From Quisquiliibacterium transsilvanicum (GTDB lineage Bacteria > Pseudomonadota > Gammaproteobacteria > Burkholderiales > Burkholderiaceae_E): 64,000 nt of DNA. Below the pieces are notes generated by a model. It worked only from the letters and a program-made list of their open reading frames with translations. It searched no databases and was not told the origin of the DNA. Positions 16,915-25,802 of the stretch are shown piece by piece. Within the stretch, counting starts at the first letter, position 1. Every line of letters begins with the position of its first letter. The stretch spans positions 1-64,000 of the forward strand of contig NZ_JACHGB010000007.1 in the NCBI RefSeq assembly GCF_014202215.1, given 5' to 3'. Both the position numbers and the translations under genes were made by a program.

Positions 16915-17055
16915 ATCAGGCTTTCCGCGCGTCCGATTTCTTGCGCGGGTTCTGGCAGGCCCCACAGGCCTGGCTTCCAGGGCCAGCCGAATCGGGTGAT
17001 TCCGGTGTCTGAACAAGCGAGCCGCATTCAAAAGCGGGTCACTGCGAGTATTTTC

Positions 17056-17484
17056 ATGAAAACCTTTTCCGCCAAGCCGCATGAAGTCAAGCGCGACTGG
17101 TTCCTGGTCGATGCCAGCGACAAGGTGCTGGGCCGCCTCGCTGCCGAGATCGCCCTTCGCCTGCGCGGCAAGCACAAGCCCGAGTACACCCCGCACGTCG
17201 ACACCGGCGACTTCATCGTCGTGGTCAACGCCGGACGCCTGCGCGTCACGGGCAACAAGGGCACCGACAAGAAGTACTACCGCCACAGCGGCTACCCCGG
17301 CGGCATCAGCGAGACCAACTTCTCGAACATGCAGGCACGCTTCCCGGGCCGCGCGCTCGAGAAGGCCGTCAAGGGCATGCTCCCGAAGGGTCCCCTGGGC
17401 TATGCGATGATCAAGAAGCTCAAGGTGTACGGCGAGGGCTCGCATCCGCATTCCGCCCAGCAGCCGCGCACGCTCGATATCTGA
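17056..17484 (+). CDS. rplM: 50S ribosomal protein L13
   Basis: 142 residues, the normal length. L13 is an early-assembly protein of the large ribosomal subunit. The sequence starts [20 protein letters not shown] and carries the family signature around [20 protein letters not shown]. An upstream in-frame ATG-like start would add 20 residues not found in L13, so 17056 is preferred. It forms the usual rplM-rpsI pair with a 52-base gap and is driven by the TTGACC/TAGAAT promoter upstream. Confidence 0.98.
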   Translation: MKTFSAKPHEVKRDWFLVDASDKVLGRLAAEIALRLRGKHKPEYTPHVDTGDFIVVVNAGRLRVTGNKGTDKKYYRHSGYPGGISETNFSNMQARFPGRALEKAVKGMLPKGPLGYAMIKKLKVYGEGSHPHSAQQPRTLDI

Positions 17485-17536
17485 TCGCCGCTCCCGGCAA
17501 CCGCACACAGACCGAATACACGAAGGAATCGAACCG

Positions 17537-17929
17537 ATGATCGGTGATTACTACTACGGCACCGGCCGGCGCAAGACCTCGGTGGCCCGCGTCTTCCTGA
17601 AGAAGGGCAACGGGAAGGTCGTCGTCAACGGCAAGCCGCTCGATCAGTACTTCGCACGGGAAACCGGGCGCATGGTCGTGCGCCAGCCGCTCGAGCTGAC
17701 CAACCACGTCGAGACCTTCGACATCATGGTCAACGTGAACGGCGGCGGCGAGTCCGGCCAGGCCGGCGCGGTGCGTCATGGCATCACCCGTGCGCTGATG
17801 GACTACGACGGCACGCTCAAGCCCACGCTCTCCAGCGCCGGGCTGGTCACGCGCGATGCACGCGCGGTCGAGCGCAAGAAGGTCGGTCTGCACAAGGCAC
17901 GTCGCCGCAAGCAGTTCTCGAAGCGCTGA
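17537..17929 (+). CDS. rpsI: 30S ribosomal protein S9
   Basis: 130 residues, full length. S9 sits in the head of the small subunit, and its C-terminal tail reaches the P-site tRNA. The family features are clear: [20 protein letters not shown] at the N-terminus, [15 protein letters not shown] in the middle and the basic tail [10 protein letters not shown] ending in the conserved KR. Second gene of the rplM-rpsI operon. The start has no strong Shine-Dalgarno sequence beyond AAGGAATCG. Confidence 0.98.
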   Translation: MIGDYYYGTGRRKTSVARVFLKKGNGKVVVNGKPLDQYFARETGRMVVRQPLELTNHVETFDIMVNVNGGGESGQAGAVRHGITRALMDYDGTLKPTLSSAGLVTRDARAVERKKVGLHKARRRKQFSKR

Positions 17930-18002
17930 TCGGCTTCACTGTTTCAAGGGGCGCTCCGCTGCCGTCTGCACGGCGGCCGGGCGCCGCGCCTTCGGGCGCA
18001 GC

Positions 18003-18022
18003 AGGCCGCCTCCGGGCGGCCT
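18003..18022 (+). terminator. Candidate terminator after rpsI
   Basis: Hairpin AGGCCGCC-TCCG-GGCGGCCT followed by TGTCAC, so the stem is stable but the U tract is poor. It lies 73 bases after rpsI and 100 bases before argC. Confidence 0.5.
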
Positions 18023-18122
18023 TGTCACATTCCACGCCCGGCCTGGCCGTACACTGACGGGCTCGGGAATGCCGATGGGCGGCGCGTCGCGGCGCCGCCG
18101 TCAACACGATGGACGCGCGCAC

Positions 18123-19169
18123 ATGATCAAGGTCGGAATCGTCGGCGGCACCGGATACACCGGTGTCGAGCTGCTCAGGCTGCTCTCCCAGCACCCGGAG
18201 GTGGAGCTTGCTGCGATCACCTCGCGCAAGGAAGCCGGCATGCCGGTGGCCGACATGTATCCGTCCTTGCGCGGTCGGGTTGCGCTGTCCTTCTGCGATC
18301 CCGCCGACGCGGCGCTGTCCTCCTGCGACGTGGTCTTCTTCGCCACGCCCCATGGAGTGGCGATGGCGCAGGCACGCGAGCTGCTGGCCGCCGGCGTCCG
18401 GGTGATCGACCTGGCGGCGGACTTCCGCCTGAAGGACACCGCGGAGTTCGAGCGCTGGTACGCGATGCCGCATTCCTGCCCCGACCTGCTGGCCGAGGCG
18501 GTCTACGGGCTGCCCGAGGTGAACCGCGATGCGATCCGCAAGGCGCGGCTGATCGGCCTGCCCGGCTGCTACCCGACTTCGGTGCAGCTGGGCCTGCTGC
18601 CGCTGCTGGAGCCGGTCGCGGGCGACCTGATCGACGTCGATACCCTGATCGCGGACTGCAAGTCCGGCGTGTCGGGGGCAGGACGCAAGGCCGAGGTGCA
18701 CACGCTGCTTGCCGAGGCGAGCGACAACTTCAAGGCCTACGGGGTCAGCGGCCACCGCCACCTGCCGGAGATCGTCCAGGGCCTTGGGGCGATCGCCGGC
18801 CGCCCGGTGCGGCTGGCCTTCACCCCGCACCTGGTGCCGATGATCCGCGGCATCCATTCGACGCTGTATGCGCGCATTCGTCCCGGCGCCGGCGACACCG
18901 ATTTCCAGGCTCTCTACGAGCGCCGCTATGCCGACGAGCCCTTTGTCGACGTGATGCCGGCTGGCTCGACGCCCGAGACGCGCTCGGTGCGCGCCTCCAA
19001 CATGGTGCGCATCGCGGTTCACCGGCCACAGGGCGGCGACCTGCTGGTGATCCTGGTGGTCGAGGACAACCTGGTGAAGGGGGCTTCCGGCCAGGGGGTC
19101 CAGGTGATGAACCTGATGCTGGGGCTACCCGAGACGCTCGGTCTCACCCAGCTGCCGGTCCTTCCTTGA
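18123..19169 (+). CDS. argC: N-acetyl-gamma-glutamyl-phosphate reductase
   Basis: 348 residues. NADPH-dependent third step of arginine synthesis, reducing N-acetyl-glutamyl phosphate to the semialdehyde. The N-terminal Rossmann motif [17 protein letters not shown] and the active-site cysteine in [17 protein letters not shown] are present, as is HRHLPEI. Start at MIKVGIVGG. The gene stands between rpsI and erpA, a common arrangement in Burkholderiales, where argC is not clustered with argJ or argB. Confidence 0.97.
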   Translation: MIKVGIVGGTGYTGVELLRLLSQHPEVELAAITSRKEAGMPVADMYPSLRGRVALSFCDPADAALSSCDVVFFATPHGVAMAQARELLAAGVRVIDLAADFRLKDTAEFERWYAMPHSCPDLLAEAVYGLPEVNRDAIRKARLIGLPGCYPTSVQLGLLPLLEPVAGDLIDVDTLIADCKSGVSGAGRKAEVHTLLAEASDNFKAYGVSGHRHLPEIVQGLGAIAGRPVRLAFTPHLVPMIRGIHSTLYARIRPGAGDTDFQALYERRYADEPFVDVMPAGSTPETRSVRASNMVRIAVHRPQGGDLLVILVVEDNLVKGASGQGVQVMNLMLGLPETLGLTQLPVLP

Positions 19170-19301
19170 GCGCCCTGGAGGCATTCCGCCAGCCCCCGGT
19201 CCGCTGGCTGCATCGAAGGGTCCGGGGCCCCGTATGACATGGCTGCCGGCAAGGTTTTGAGGCGGCAGCTAGAATCGAGCGATAACAGGAGGTTCGAGAC
19301 A

Positions 19302-19652
19302 ATGAACGCAGTTGCAGAGATGCCCGCACCGCTGCTCTTCACCGACAGCGCCGCCGACAAGGTTCGCCAGCTCATCGACGAGGAAGGCAATGCCGACCTG
19401 AAGCTGCGCGTGTTCGTGCAGGGCGGCGGCTGTTCGGGCTTCCAGTACGGGTTCACGTTCGATGAAGAGACGAACGAGGACGACACCGTGATGGAGAAGA
19501 ACGGCGTGACCCTGCTGATCGACGCGATGAGCTACCAGTACCTGGTCGGCGCCGAGATCGACTACAAGGAAGACATCGAGGGCGCCCAGTTCGTGATCAA
19601 GAACCCGAACGCGACCACCACCTGCGGTTGCGGGTCGTCGTTCACGCCCTGA
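19302..19652 (+). CDS. erpA: Iron-sulfur cluster insertion protein ErpA
   Basis: 116 residues. A-type carrier that delivers Fe-S clusters to apo-proteins, including those of isoprenoid synthesis. The three ligand cysteines are C44 in [11 protein letters not shown] and C108 and C110 in the terminal CGCGSSF. Start is the ATG at 19302 preceded by AGGAGG at the proper distance. A TAGAAT -10-like box sits 27 bases upstream. A bidirectional terminator separates it from the convergent anmK. Confidence 0.96.
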   Translation: MNAVAEMPAPLLFTDSAADKVRQLIDEEGNADLKLRVFVQGGGCSGFQYGFTFDEETNEDDTVMEKNGVTLLIDAMSYQYLVGAEIDYKEDIEGAQFVIKNPNATTTCGCGSSFTP

Positions 19653-19689
19653 TCGGACGCCCGGGGCCTTGTGCCCTGATGCAACAGCG

Positions 19690-19715
19690 AAAACGGGCCC
19701 CTCGGGGCCCGTTTT
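19690..19715. terminator. Bidirectional terminator between erpA and anmK
   Basis: Inverted repeat AAAACGGGCCC/GGGCCCGTTTT around a CTCG loop. A-rich and T-rich outer arms allow termination on both strands; TTTTCGTT follows on the plus strand. Confidence 0.88.
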
Positions 19716-19786
19716 CGTTGGGCAGGACGGCGCTCCCGGGGGCTGCGTGCTGATCTCGCGGCTGCGCGTGTGCCGGAGTCCCGCGT

Positions 19787-20962
19787 TCAAGCCGCTGGCG
19801 CCAGAGCGCGAAGCGGCGCCGGATACAGGGCGCCGAGCACCCGGGGCCCGCGCGCGCCGGTGACTTCAGGCAGGTTGCCAGGCTCGCCTCGCAGGCGCTG
19901 CGCGGCCAGCCAGGCGAAGGCCACCGCCTCCACCGCCTGCGAGGCGGCGCCAAGGCTGTCGGTGGCTGCCACGGTGGCGGGGGCGCACAGCGCGCCGAGC
20001 CGCTGCATCAGCAGCAGGTTCCGCGCGCCGCCGCCGCAGATGAAGACTTCGTCGGCACGGAATGCGCTGCAGGCCTGTGAAATCGTGAGCGCGGTGAGCT
20101 CGGCGAGCGTGGCCTGGACGTCGGCCGGGTCGGGCAGGGGCGGCGTCGTCGTGGCGCCGGCGGAGGGGCCAGCGCCACCGGCACCGGGTTCGGCACCGGC
20201 TCCGGCGAGCCGCGCGTCCAGCCATTCGGCATGGAAGAGGTCCCGGCCCGTGCTCTTCGGCGGCGCAAGCCGGAAGTAGGGCTCGTCCAGCAGCCGTTCC
20301 AGCAGTGCCGGCAGCACCCGGCCGCCAGCGCCCCAGGCGCCGTCGCGGTCGTAGGGTGCGCCTGTGTGGCGTTCACACCAGAGGTCCAGCAGCAGGTTGC
20401 CCGGCCCCGTGTCATGGCCGCGGACGGTCTCGCCCGGCGCCAGCAGGCTGACGTTGGCGATACCGCCGATGTTGACGACGGCGCGCCGCCTGGAGGGGTG
20501 GGTGAAGGCGCCGGCGTGGAAGGCCGGCACCAGGGGGGCGCCCTGGCCGCCGGCGGCCACGTCGGCGCTGCGGAAGTCGCAGGCCACTGCGATGCCGCTG
20601 CGCTCGGCGAGCCGTGCGCCGTCCATCAGTTGCAGCGTGTAGCCTTCCTCCGGGCGATGGCGCACCGTCTGACCGTGGGCGCCGATCGCCCCGACTGCAG
20701 CCGCGTCCAGCCGCGCATCCGCGAGCAGACGATGCACGACCTCGGCATAGAGATCGGCGAGCGCGACGGTGGCCCTTGCCGCGCGCGCGAGTTCGTCGGG
20801 GCCGGGCCGTTGCAGCGCGAGAAGCTCGCCGCGCAGCGCCGCCGGCATGGGCAGCGACGCGAAGGAAAGCGTTTCGGGGCGGGCGCCGGCGAAGTCGACC
20901 AGTGCACCGTCGACCGCGTCGACGCTGGTGCCGGACATCAGGCCGATGAACAGGTCCGGCAT
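19787..20962 (-). CDS. anmK: Anhydro-N-acetylmuramic acid kinase
   Basis: 391 residues. Phosphorylates and hydrolyses 1,6-anhydro-MurNAc released during cell-wall turnover, giving MurNAc-6-phosphate for recycling. The N-terminal FIGLMSGTSVDAVDGALVD, the VNIGGIANVS block, GHDTGPGNLLLDLW and the late FICGGGARNLLLM are the family signatures. A low-complexity Gly/Ala/Pro segment around residues 250-275 (AGAGAEPGAGGAGPSAGATT) interrupts the usual spacing between the DLFHAEWL and DVQATLAELT blocks and looks like an insertion. The M23 peptidase gene lies 67 bases upstream on the same strand, which links the pair to peptidoglycan metabolism. Confidence 0.95.
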   Translation of the reverse strand: MPDLFIGLMSGTSVDAVDGALVDFAGARPETLSFASLPMPAALRGELLALQRPGPDELARAARATVALADLYAEVVHRLLADARLDAAAVGAIGAHGQTVRHRPEEGYTLQLMDGARLAERSGIAVACDFRSADVAAGGQGAPLVPAFHAGAFTHPSRRRAVVNIGGIANVSLLAPGETVRGHDTGPGNLLLDLWCERHTGAPYDRDGAWGAGGRVLPALLERLLDEPYFRLAPPKSTGRDLFHAEWLDARLAGAGAEPGAGGAGPSAGATTTPPLPDPADVQATLAELTALTISQACSAFRADEVFICGGGARNLLLMQRLGALCAPATVAATDSLGAASQAVEAVAFAWLAAQRLRGEPGNLPEVTGARGPRVLGALYPAPLRALAPAA

Positions 20963-21029
20963 CGGCGGATCGGGAAGGAAGGGCGAGGCCAGCAGGCGGC
21001 CGGTCCGCAGGGGGCGGCCGCCACTGCGT

Positions 21030-22343
21030 CTACTGGAAGCTGGCGACGCGCAGCGAGTCGAGTTGCGCGAGCTGCTCGCGGATGCTCTGGACCGAGGCCA
21101 TCAGCGCCCTGCGCTCGCCGGGTGACAGCGGCTTGGAGTCGGGGATGGCCACGCCCATGGGGTCGACCTGCTCGCCGTCGATCTTCACCTCGTAGTGCAG
21201 GTGCGGGCCGGTGGTCCAGCCGGTCATGCCGACCGCACCGAGCGTGTCGCCCTGCCGGATCTTCGCGCCGGGCGTCAGGCCGGGGGCGAAATCGTTCAGG
21301 TGGGCGTAGAGCGTGGAGTACTGGTTGCGATGGTTGACGATCACCACGTTGCCGTAGCCGCGCTGCTGGCCGACGAACTCCACGGTGCCGTCGGCAGTGG
21401 CGCGGACGCGGGTGCCGATCGGTGCGGCGAAATCCACGCCCTTGTGGGCGCGCCAGTCGCGCAGCACCGGGTGCATGCGGGCGGGGCTGAATCCGGAGCT
21501 GATGCGGCTGAACTCGAGCGGATTGCGCAGGAAGCTCTTCTTGAGGCTGCGCCCGTCGAAGGTGAAGTACTCGCCGCGGCCGTCGCGCTCGTGCCAGAAG
21601 GCCTCGTGGCGCTCGCCGGCGCTGACCAGCTCGACCGCGAGCAGGCGGCCGGCCTGTGCCTGGTCGAGGCTGCCTTCCTCGCGGACGGATTCGTAGACCA
21701 CGCGCAGGCGGTCGCCCTTGCGAAGGTCGCGGTCGAAGTCGAGGTCGCCGCCGAAGATGTCGGCGACGCGGATCGCGACCCCCTCCGGGATGCCGACCGC
21801 GTCGGTTGCGGCGAACAGCGACGATCGGATCTCGACGCTGCGCATCTCGATGGTGCGCTCGAGCGGGATGATGTCCTCGGTCGCGGTGAAGCGGTCCCCG
21901 TCGCGGACGATCTCGAGCCGGGTGAGCGGGGTGGGCTCGCCGGCATCGGCGGCGTCCGCCTCGAGGCCGCCGAAACGGTAAGTGAAGCGCTGGATGCGGC
22001 CAAGCGCATCGACCTCGGCCTGCACCGTGCGGCCGGCGCGCATCTGCAGCGCCAGACGGCCGACCGGGTCACCGGCGGCAAAGCGCAGGAACCCGGGGTC
22101 GTTCGCGCCGAGCCGACCGACCAGCTGGCCGAGGGTGTCGCCGCGGCGGATGGTCTCGGTCTGGATGAAGCTGTCCAGCGATTCCGGAACCTCGAGCGCC
22201 AGCGGGATGGTTTCCGTGATGTGCTGTTCCGGCGGAAGCTCGGCCTCGGCAAGCGGCGCGACGCCGAAGGCGGTGACTGCGCCCAGGAGGCCGACGGCGG
22301 CGGTGGCGATGGCGACGTGGAAGAAGTGCTTGTTTCGATGCAT
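21030..22343 (-). CDS. M23 family metallopeptidase (murein DD-endopeptidase MepM-like)
   Basis: 437 residues. Envelope zinc endopeptidase that cleaves peptidoglycan cross-links. An N-terminal signal anchor (HVAIATAAVGLLGAVTAFGV) is followed by a LysM/OapA-like region with IRRGDTLGQLVGRLG, then a C-terminal LytM domain with HKGVDFAAPIGTRVRATADG, the core GNVVIVNHRNQYSTLYAHL and zinc-ligand HLHYEVKIDG. Start at MHRNKHFFHV; the open frame continues upstream but crosses the tyrS promoter area. It precedes anmK, which recycles sugars released by such enzymes. Divergent from tyrS. Confidence 0.93.
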   Translation of the reverse strand: MHRNKHFFHVAIATAAVGLLGAVTAFGVAPLAEAELPPEQHITETIPLALEVPESLDSFIQTETIRRGDTLGQLVGRLGANDPGFLRFAAGDPVGRLALQMRAGRTVQAEVDALGRIQRFTYRFGGLEADAADAGEPTPLTRLEIVRDGDRFTATEDIIPLERTIEMRSVEIRSSLFAATDAVGIPEGVAIRVADIFGGDLDFDRDLRKGDRLRVVYESVREEGSLDQAQAGRLLAVELVSAGERHEAFWHERDGRGEYFTFDGRSLKKSFLRNPLEFSRISSGFSPARMHPVLRDWRAHKGVDFAAPIGTRVRATADGTVEFVGQQRGYGNVVIVNHRNQYSTLYAHLNDFAPGLTPGAKIRQGDTLGAVGMTGWTTGPHLHYEVKIDGEQVDPMGVAIPDSKPLSPGERRALMASVQSIREQLAQLDSLRVASFQ

Positions 22344-22509
22344 CGTCACGGGCTGTGTCGGCGGACCTGATCGAGCGGGCGTGAAGCGGGGCGCGGGCCG
22401 GTCGGATAGAATCGAGGGCTTCGCGGCGCGTGGAAAAGCATTCGCGCTCGCAGCATCTTCCGGTCCCCGCCCGGGACGGATCGACGGATTGTAAACGAAA
22501 AGACGCACC

Positions 22510-23751
22510 GTGATTCCAGAGCCGACGAACGATCAAGATCGCCCGACCAGCGAGGCCGTGCGGCACGCGCTGGAGGTCTCCCTGCGCGGCTGCGAAGAGC
22601 TGCTGATCCGCTCCGAATGGCAGGCCAAGCTCGTCCGCAGCGAGGCCAGCGGCGAGCCGCTGCGCATCAAGCTGGGCCTGGACCCGACGGCGCCCGACCT
22701 GCACATCGGCCACACGGTGGTGCTGAACAAGATGCGCCAGCTGCAGGACCTCGGCCACAAGGTGATCTTCCTGATCGGCGACTTCACCGCGATGATCGGC
22801 GACCCTTCCGGCCGAAACACCACGCGTCCGCCGCTCACCCGCGAGCAGATCGAGGAAAACGCGCGCACCTACTTCAACCAGGCCAGCCTGGTGCTGGACG
22901 CGCAGAAGACCGAGATCCGCTACAACTCCGAGTGGTGCGACCCGCTGGGCGCGCGCGGCATGATCGAGCTGGCGGCGAAGTACACGCTGGCCCGGATGAT
23001 GGAGCGCGACGACTTCACCAAGCGCTTCAAGGGCGGGCTGCCCATCTCCGTGCACGAGCTGCTCTACCCGCTGATGCAGGGCTACGACTCGGTCGCGCTG
23101 AAGTCCGACCTCGAGCTCGGCGGCACCGACCAGAAGTTCAACCTGCTGGTGGGGCGTGAACTGCAGCGGGAGTACGGCCAGGAGCCGCAGTGCATCCTGA
23201 CCATGCCGCTGCTCGAGGGACTCGACGGCGTGGACAAGATGTCCAAGTCGAAGGGCAACTACGTCGGCATCACAGAAGCGCCGGCGCAGATGTTCGGCAA
23301 GCTGATGTCGATCTCCGACCCCCTGATGTGGCGCTACTTCACGCTGCTGTCCTTCCGGCCGATGGCCGAGATCGGGCGGCTGAAGGAAGAGTGCGCGCAG
23401 GGCCGCAACCCGCGCGACGCCAAGGTGATGCTGGCCCAGGAGATCGTCGAGCGCTTCCATTCGCGCGCCGCCGCCGAGCAGGCGCTGGCCGACTTCGAGG
23501 CGCGCTTCCGCGAGGGGGCCATCCCCGACGACATTCCCGAGGTACTCCTTGCCGGCGCGCCGATGCCGGTGGCGCAACTGCTCAAGCAGGCCGGTCTGGT
23601 GCCGTCCACTTCGGAGGCGATGCGCAACCTCGCCCAGGGCGGCGTGCGCATCGACGGCGCGCGGGTCGAGGACAGGGCGCTCAAGCTCGACCCCGGCACC
23701 TACGTGGTCCAGGTCGGCAAGCGCCGCTTCGCCCGCGTCACGCTGTCCTGA
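22510..23751 (+). CDS. tyrS: Tyrosyl-tRNA synthetase
   Basis: 413 residues. Class I aminoacyl-tRNA synthetase of the TyrRS/TyrZ group (KMSKS type with HIGH). HIGH occurs at 65-68, KMSKS at 243-247, and a C-terminal S4 RNA-binding domain covers roughly 345-413 ([19 protein letters not shown]). The tyrosine-binding stretch [14 protein letters not shown] and [15 protein letters not shown] are intact. Start codon is GTG at 22510. A GATAGAAT box at about 22405 could serve as its -10. Dtd follows six bases later, so charging and D-Tyr proofreading are co-transcribed. Confidence 0.97.
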   Translation: MIPEPTNDQDRPTSEAVRHALEVSLRGCEELLIRSEWQAKLVRSEASGEPLRIKLGLDPTAPDLHIGHTVVLNKMRQLQDLGHKVIFLIGDFTAMIGDPSGRNTTRPPLTREQIEENARTYFNQASLVLDAQKTEIRYNSEWCDPLGARGMIELAAKYTLARMMERDDFTKRFKGGLPISVHELLYPLMQGYDSVALKSDLELGGTDQKFNLLVGRELQREYGQEPQCILTMPLLEGLDGVDKMSKSKGNYVGITEAPAQMFGKLMSISDPLMWRYFTLLSFRPMAEIGRLKEECAQGRNPRDAKVMLAQEIVERFHSRAAAEQALADFEARFREGAIPDDIPEVLLAGAPMPVAQLLKQAGLVPSTSEAMRNLAQGGVRIDGARVEDRALKLDPGTYVVQVGKRRFARVTLS

Positions 23752-23757
23752 TCCTCC

Positions 23758-24294
23758 GTGATCGGCCTGCTGCAGCGGGTCTCGGAGGCCCGGGTCGTGG
23801 TCGACGGCGCGACCGTCGGCGCGATCGGCCGCGGCCTGCTGGTGCTGGTCTGCGCGGAGCGCGGCGATGGCGACGAGCAGGCCCGCAGGCTGCTCGCGCG
23901 GCTGCTGACCTATCGAGTGTTTCCCGACGAGGCCGGACGGATGAACCGCTCGCTCTCCCAGCTTGCCCAGGAGGCCCGAGGGACGCAGGACGCCCGGGAG
24001 CCGCAGGACGCCGGGGAGGCCCGGGAGGCGCCCGGCGAAGCAGGTCTGCTGCTGGTGCCACAGTTCACGCTCGCGGCGGACACCCGCAGCGGTACCCGTC
24101 CGGGCTTCTCGCCGGCCGCCGAGCCCGAGGAAGGCCGGCGGCTGTTCGCGTTGCTGGCCGAGGAGGCCCGGCGCGAGCATCCGACGGTTGAAACCGGTAT
24201 CTTCGGGGCTGACATGAAGGTCCATCTGGTCAACGACGGCCCGGTCACGTTCTGGCTGCGGGCCGATCCCCCCATGCAGGAGGCGAAACGATGA
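23758..24294 (+). CDS. dtd: D-aminoacyl-tRNA deacylase with insertion
   Basis: 178 residues against about 145-150 for the family. Hydrolyses D-amino acids (and glycine mischarged on tRNA-Ala) from tRNA. The start [17 protein letters not shown] uses GTG. The catalytic strand reads [12 protein letters not shown] and the NxGP region is NDGPVTFWL. Between MNRSL and LLLVPQ there is an insertion of about 25 residues rich in E, A, R, Q, D, encoded by imperfect repeats of CAGGACGCC and CCGGGAG-type units (23968-24045). The insertion lies in a loop next to the active-site strand. The gene overlaps the next one by ATGA. Confidence 0.93.
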   Translation: MIGLLQRVSEARVVVDGATVGAIGRGLLVLVCAERGDGDEQARRLLARLLTYRVFPDEAGRMNRSLSQLAQEARGTQDAREPQDAGEAREAPGEAGLLLVPQFTLAADTRSGTRPGFSPAAEPEEGRRLFALLAEEARREHPTVETGIFGADMKVHLVNDGPVTFWLRADPPMQEAKR

Positions 24295-24920
24295 AACTGC
24301 GCAGCGATTCCTTTGCCGATGGCGGCACCATTCCGGTGGAGTTCGCGTTCGGGAAGATCGATCCCGCGAGCCACATCTCGCTCGCGGGCAACCGCAATCC
24401 GCACCTGGCCTGGAGCGAGGCGCCGGTCGGGACGAAGTCCTTCGCGGTGGTCTGTCACGACAGCGACGTGCCCTCGAGCGGCGAGGACGTCAACCAGGAA
24501 GGGCGCGAGGTGCCGGCGTCGCTGCCGCGCGTCGACTTCTTCCACTGGGTGGTGGTGGACCTGCCGGCCTCGCGCAGCGAGATCGCCGCCGGCGAGTTCT
24601 CCAACGGGGTCACCCCGAAGGGCAAGTCCGGTCCGGCCGCGAAGCAGGGCGCGCGCCAGGCCGTCAACGACTACACCGACTGGTTCGCGGGCGACCAGGA
24701 CATGTCCGGTGACTACTATGGCTACGACGGCCCCTGCCCCCCGTGGAACGACGGCATCGTGCATCACTACCACTTCACGGTATATGCGCTCGACGTCGAC
24801 GTGCTGCCGCTGATGGGGCGCTTCCACGGTGCGGAGGCGATGAAGGTGATCGAGCGCCACGCCCTGGGTCGTGCCCGGATCACCGGTACCTACACGCTGA
24901 ATCCCCGGCTGGCGGGCTGA
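24291..24920 (+). CDS. YbhB/YbcL family phosphatidylethanolamine-binding-like protein
   Basis: 209 residues. A Raf-kinase-inhibitor-like PEBP-fold protein; bacterial members are cytoplasmic and of unclear function, possibly small-ligand binding. Motifs typical of the YbhB group are [32 protein letters not shown] and the late [20 protein letters not shown]. Slightly longer than YbhB (about 158) because of a segment around [19 protein letters not shown] and an extended mid-part. It starts inside the dtd stop codon (ATGA) and is followed by a phosphatase seven bases later. Confidence 0.9.
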   Translation: MKLRSDSFADGGTIPVEFAFGKIDPASHISLAGNRNPHLAWSEAPVGTKSFAVVCHDSDVPSSGEDVNQEGREVPASLPRVDFFHWVVVDLPASRSEIAAGEFSNGVTPKGKSGPAAKQGARQAVNDYTDWFAGDQDMSGDYYGYDGPCPPWNDGIVHHYHFTVYALDVDVLPLMGRFHGAEAMKVIERHALGRARITGTYTLNPRLAG

Positions 24921-24927
24921 GTCGCTC

Positions 24928-25566
24928 ATGGCCGAGCTCGTGCTGGTGCGCCACGGCGTCACCGCCTGGAACCGCGCGAGGCGCTTCCAGGGACACATCG
25001 ACATCCCGCTCGACGACGAGGGCCACCGGCAGGCGCGGCTCGCCGCGCGGCGGCTGGCGCAGGAGCCGATCTCGGCGGTCTACGCGAGCGATCTCGGTCG
25101 AGCGGTGCAGACCGCGGAGCCGATCGCGCAGGCGCTGGGGCTCGCGCTCGGCAGCGAGCCCGGCCTGCGCGAGCGCCACTACGGCGCCTTCGAGGGCCTG
25201 GACCACGACACGATTGAGCGGGAGCATGCCGAGGCCTTTGCGCGCTGGCGGGCCCGCGACCCGGACTACGTGCTGCCGGGCGGGGGCGAGACGCTGCGCA
25301 CCTTCAGCGCAAGGGTGGAGGCCGCGATGCTGCGCCTGGCGCTGCGCCATCCCGGCGAGCGGGTGGTGGCGGTCACCCACGGCGGCGTGCTCGACTGCGC
25401 CTACCGGATCGCCAGCGGGCTCGACCTGGGCGCGCCCCGGCGCCACGACCTGCTCAATGCGAGCGTGAACCGCGTTGCCTGGGACGGCGTGCGCTTCAGG
25501 CTGATTGCCTGGGGCGACGTGAGCCATCTGGATGCCGCGCTGGACGACGTCGAAGCGCGCGCCTGA
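24928..25566 (+). CDS. Histidine phosphatase family protein (phosphoglycerate mutase-like)
   Basis: 212 residues. Branch-1 histidine phosphatase: catalytic LVRHGVTAW near residue 6, YASDLGRAVQTAEPIA, the acid residue in LRERHYGAFEGL and the second His in VAVTHGGVLDCAYRI. The family includes GpmB-like, CobC-like and broad sugar-phosphatases; the sequence does not settle which. It ends the tyrS-dtd-PEBP-phosphatase run, so it may be a general housekeeping phosphatase. The glyA riboswitch promoter starts 27 bases after its stop. Confidence 0.9.
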   Translation: MAELVLVRHGVTAWNRARRFQGHIDIPLDDEGHRQARLAARRLAQEPISAVYASDLGRAVQTAEPIAQALGLALGSEPGLRERHYGAFEGLDHDTIEREHAEAFARWRARDPDYVLPGGGETLRTFSARVEAAMLRLALRHPGERVVAVTHGGVLDCAYRIASGLDLGAPRRHDLLNASVNRVAWDGVRFRLIAWGDVSHLDAALDDVEARA

Positions 25567-25592
25567 GCATGGCGGCCGGCCGGCGCCGGCGG

Positions 25593-25598
25593 TACAAT
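25593..25598 (+). promoter_or_regulatory. -10 element of glyA riboswitch transcript
   Basis: TACAAT, with a start predicted near 25604, directly before the riboswitch. No recognisable -35 box; the upstream bases are GC-rich. Confidence 0.6.
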
Positions 25599-25602
25599 CC
25601 CG

Positions 25603-25752
25603 GCTTCCGCGTGACTGGCGAAACGGGTGCGCGGCGCTGCAGGCGCCGCTCCATTCCGGGGTGAATCGACACCGTGAAGCGCGGACTCGGCCGATGCCGG
25701 TCCCTGGGGCGTGCCCCCGATCCGAGCGAAGGCAGCCGAACGCCTGGGCGTA
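25603..25752 (+). ncRNA. ZTP (pfl) riboswitch in the glyA leader
   Basis: The two strings conserved in the ZTP/ZMP aptamer are present in order: GTGACTGGCGAA at 25611-25622, and GCCTGGGC within CGCCTGGGCG at 25741-25750. TTCCGGGG (25655-25662) follows the P2 arm. P1 can form between TCCGCG (25606-25611) and CGCGGA (25680-25685), with a GGCGC/GCGCC hairpin inside P2 and a structured linker (CTCGG...CCGAG) between the subdomains. The class senses ZTP, a sign of low 10-formyl-tetrahydrofolate, and turns on one-carbon genes; glyA is one of its known targets. The hairpin GCGGC...GCCGC (25761-25776) before the glyA ribosome site is a candidate expression platform. Confidence 0.82.
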
Positions 25753-25802
25753 GCTTCCCCGCGGCACCTGCGCCGCAGCCAAACTACGCGAGAGGAAACA
25801 CC

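Noticed and set aside
25603-25752. Glycine or SAM riboswitch before glyA
   Set aside because: Neither consensus is present; GTGACTGGCG and GCCTGGGC fit the ZTP class.
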